A DNA stretch of 64,000 nucleotides, from positions 286,001 to 350,000 of the forward strand of contig JAIGNY010004486.1 of NCBI GenBank assembly GCA_020152595.1. Direction: 5' to 3'. Positions within the stretch are counted from its first letter, which is position 1. Each line of letters opens with the position of its first letter. The position numbers were made by a program, and so were the translations under genes. The notes beneath the pieces were generated by a model, which did not search any database, was not told the DNA's origin, and saw only the letters and a program-made list of their open reading frames with translations. Positions 62,067-64,000 of this stretch are shown here, in pieces. The stretch comes from Chiridota heheva. Taxonomy: Eukaryota > Echinodermata > Holothuroidea > Apodida > Chiridotidae.

Positions 62067-64000
62067 CTGAAAAACATCAGATAATTTCATCCAACGTTTC
62101 AGTATCTGGAATGGTCCTTTATCATTATATTCAAAAACTACTGTAGTCCAAGACATCAAATCTAATCTTATATTAAAGTTATAACTTCCTTTCTGGTCAG
62201 TGGCAGAACACAGGGCAGCCCAGGGTGCACTGTTCTACAGGGGGAAGCATATATGATCTATTTACTAAATTCATTTTCTGCGACAATTTTTCGTGGGAAG
62301 ATTTTCAATTCAAGTACTAGCTAAAAGATTACTCTTGCCGTATAAAAGCGAAGGCCTTGGCATACTTTCAGCGTAGGTTTTACATGGCATGCACCCTGCA
62401 GCATAAACTATGACATATTCTGACACTGTTGACAGGTAGGATTTGTATTTGATGAACTTTTCTTTTACTTTTCAAAAAAATGATAGAGTGTGGGTTCCTC
62501 ACAAACAGAGATCAGCATTAGGGTTTTACCAATATCTAACAAAGACTAGTTGTGGCGTTGCCAGGCTTAGAAATTTAAATTTTACTCCTGGGATTTTTAT
62601 CGAAGATCTTGAGAATTTTTGAAACTCCTGGGAATTTATTTAAATGATGTTACCAATGTCAAAAAGTGACCCTGGGATTTTTTGACTATAATGCTTTGAA
62701 TTTGGGGGTTTTTCAGTATTGCCTTGGGAAATCTTAAGTTTTCCATCTGGCGATGCTGATAACAATGACCCTCATTTTACTTTTCTTTGAGCACAAAACA
62801 TGTTCCTGACATACTTATTTCAGACAAGTGATGTATGTTTGAATTTCATTTTTTAGGGTTAGATGGAAGACCCAGTCTGGAGCCCTCACAAATAGAGGGC
62901 AGCATTAAGATTTACTACAAGAAAGATTGAATATTTTTGTGATGATTGCTTTATCCAAATCAAATTGGAACTTTCATCTAGAATTTGGTAGGATATTATT
63001 TTAGGGCATATTCCCACACTGAAAAATACAAATATCTTCAGCATGGAATCACAGGCATTTATCAATATATTACTGTCGATTCTATGTGTAGGCTTTCATT
63101 TTCTTTTCATAAAAAAATCAAAAACAAACTTTCCATTATGCCATTCTTGAGGTCAGGAATCCGCATACCAATGATGTAATAATAAAGTTAACATCCGGCA
63201 ACGAACCGTAAAGGGGAAAACAAACCTGCACTCGTGTACATTTTCAGTAAATGTATCATTCAGCTCTGTGAAAACGTAGATTTTAGCTTATTAACACATT
63301 TTTTAATGAAAAGTTGCTGAAGAGTTCTTGTGCTGAAATCTTAATCTCATTTCATAAAGCGGAAAGCAAACCATCCTATTGCAAAGGCAAAAACAAACCT
63401 AGCTTTAGTGCATTTGCCTACGGACGAATCGTTTGCATAGTGAAAACTGTCAAATTTAGATCCTGTACAAATACAACTTGTATAGAGCCAATGCCATATC
63501 TTGAATGTAATGTAATGTTGTTGATAACTGTTGTTATAAAAAGGCTACAGGCTTAAAATTTGGAAGTGAGGTATTTCAGATTAGGGCCTAGCCTATGCTG
63601 ACCCCAAACTCGATTTATAGGGACACTTATAAATGGAAGCAATGGGAGCAAAACACAATTTTTTGTGATTTAGAAAAAAAATGACTCATACCTCAGCTAA
63701 AAACTCCCAGAAATGTGATTATTCCCCCATTTGTCTTATGTACTATTTTACCAAAAAAACACTAAATTTCGCACCCAGATGGCTTGAAATAATGAAAAAA
63801 CACAGCTTTTTGCACAGTCTGTCACGCTATGATAGTGCCTATTATGCAAAAATATCATTTTTGCGTAATGTCTTAGGCCTAATTTTTTCCACAAAAACAC
63901 TTTGTACGTGCAGGATTTTTTTTTTGCTGAAATATCCCAGGGTGCATTCCATGTAAAACCTACGCCAAAGGTACAACAAGGCCTTTGCTTTCATACCCCA
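62067..64000. other. Presumed DDX47 intron 1, no exon found
   Basis: AT-rich. A segment at about 62341-62397 (GCGTAGGTTTTACATGGCAT, GCACCCTG) recurs inverted at about 63940-64000, suggesting a transposon with long inverted arms or two dispersed copies. CAGTGGCAGAACACAGGG at 62202 looks like a hAT-type end. No promoter or first exon could be supported. Confidence 0.5.

Noticed and set aside
63661..63720. Candidate DDX47 first exon
   Set aside because: A GTATGAG donor-like site is preceded on the minus strand by non-coding-looking sequence without a start codon or the acidic N-terminus expected.

Overview
The window is eukaryotic, almost certainly metazoan. A single conserved gene is split by many GT-AG introns, and the rest is non-LTR retrotransposons, MITE-like DNA transposons, tRNA-derived SINE sequence and tandem repeats. 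The mixture (CR1/L2-like and RNase-H LINEs, piggyBac- and hAT-type MITEs, minisatellite-filled introns) fits a marine invertebrate genome, perhaps a non-vertebrate deuterostome. I cannot name the species.

The only host gene I can support is a DEAD-box RNA helicase of the DDX47/Rrp3 family on the minus strand. Twelve coding exons lie between 62066 and 5079. Joined at consensus splice sites they give one uninterrupted frame of 1254 nt (417 residues plus stop), from the Q-motif region to a basic C-terminus. The first coding exon (about 30 residues in relatives) was not found and is probably beyond 64000. The gene occupies about 57 kb, of which about 2% is coding.

The introns are mostly tandem arrays, each of a different family, with units of about 15 to 120 bp. 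By my estimate arrays cover close to 58% of the window. From left to right the units are: 20 bp (1-395), 36 bp (5.2-5.95 kb), 19 bp (6.3-7.6 kb), 15 bp (8.0-8.6 kb), 26 bp (8.9-9.3 kb), 17 bp (9.8 kb), purine-rich about 33-42 bp (12.2-18.4 kb), 29 bp (19.9-20.1 kb), 73 bp (21.3-24.4 kb), 77 bp (24.9-25.4 kb), 38 bp (25.5-25.8 kb), about 115 bp (25.85-26.45 kb), 66 bp (26.5-27.9 kb), 16 bp (28.1-29.9 kb), about 20 bp (31.9-32.4 kb), 31 bp (33.1-36.3 and 39.9-40.4 kb), 36 bp (40.4-41.1 kb), 48 bp (41.7-48.5 kb), 26 bp (48.8-52.2 kb), 20 bp (53.1-53.5 kb), degenerate about 20 bp (54.1-54.7 kb), 49 bp (55.9-59.1 kb) and 21 bp (60.5-61.2 kb).

Transposons: two decayed RNase-H-bearing LINE copies lie downstream of the gene (0.67-4.06 kb, minus strand), with a third 3' stub in an intron at 61.74 kb. 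A CR1/L2-like LINE interrupts the 31-bp array (36.29-39.91 kb). LINE 3' ends lie at 11.8 kb and 28.0-31.0 kb. A piggyBac-like TTAA-flanked element is at 18.8-19.9 kb, a hAT-type MITE with an 8-bp target duplication at 9.5 kb, and a tRNA-derived SINE at 59.8 kb.

The most interesting pattern is that several arrays appear to have been seeded from recognisable local sequence: a LINE coding motif, a transposon terminal repeat, and a 5' splice site of the host gene. The locus looks like a place where minisatellites repeatedly arise inside the introns of a gene whose frame has stayed intact.
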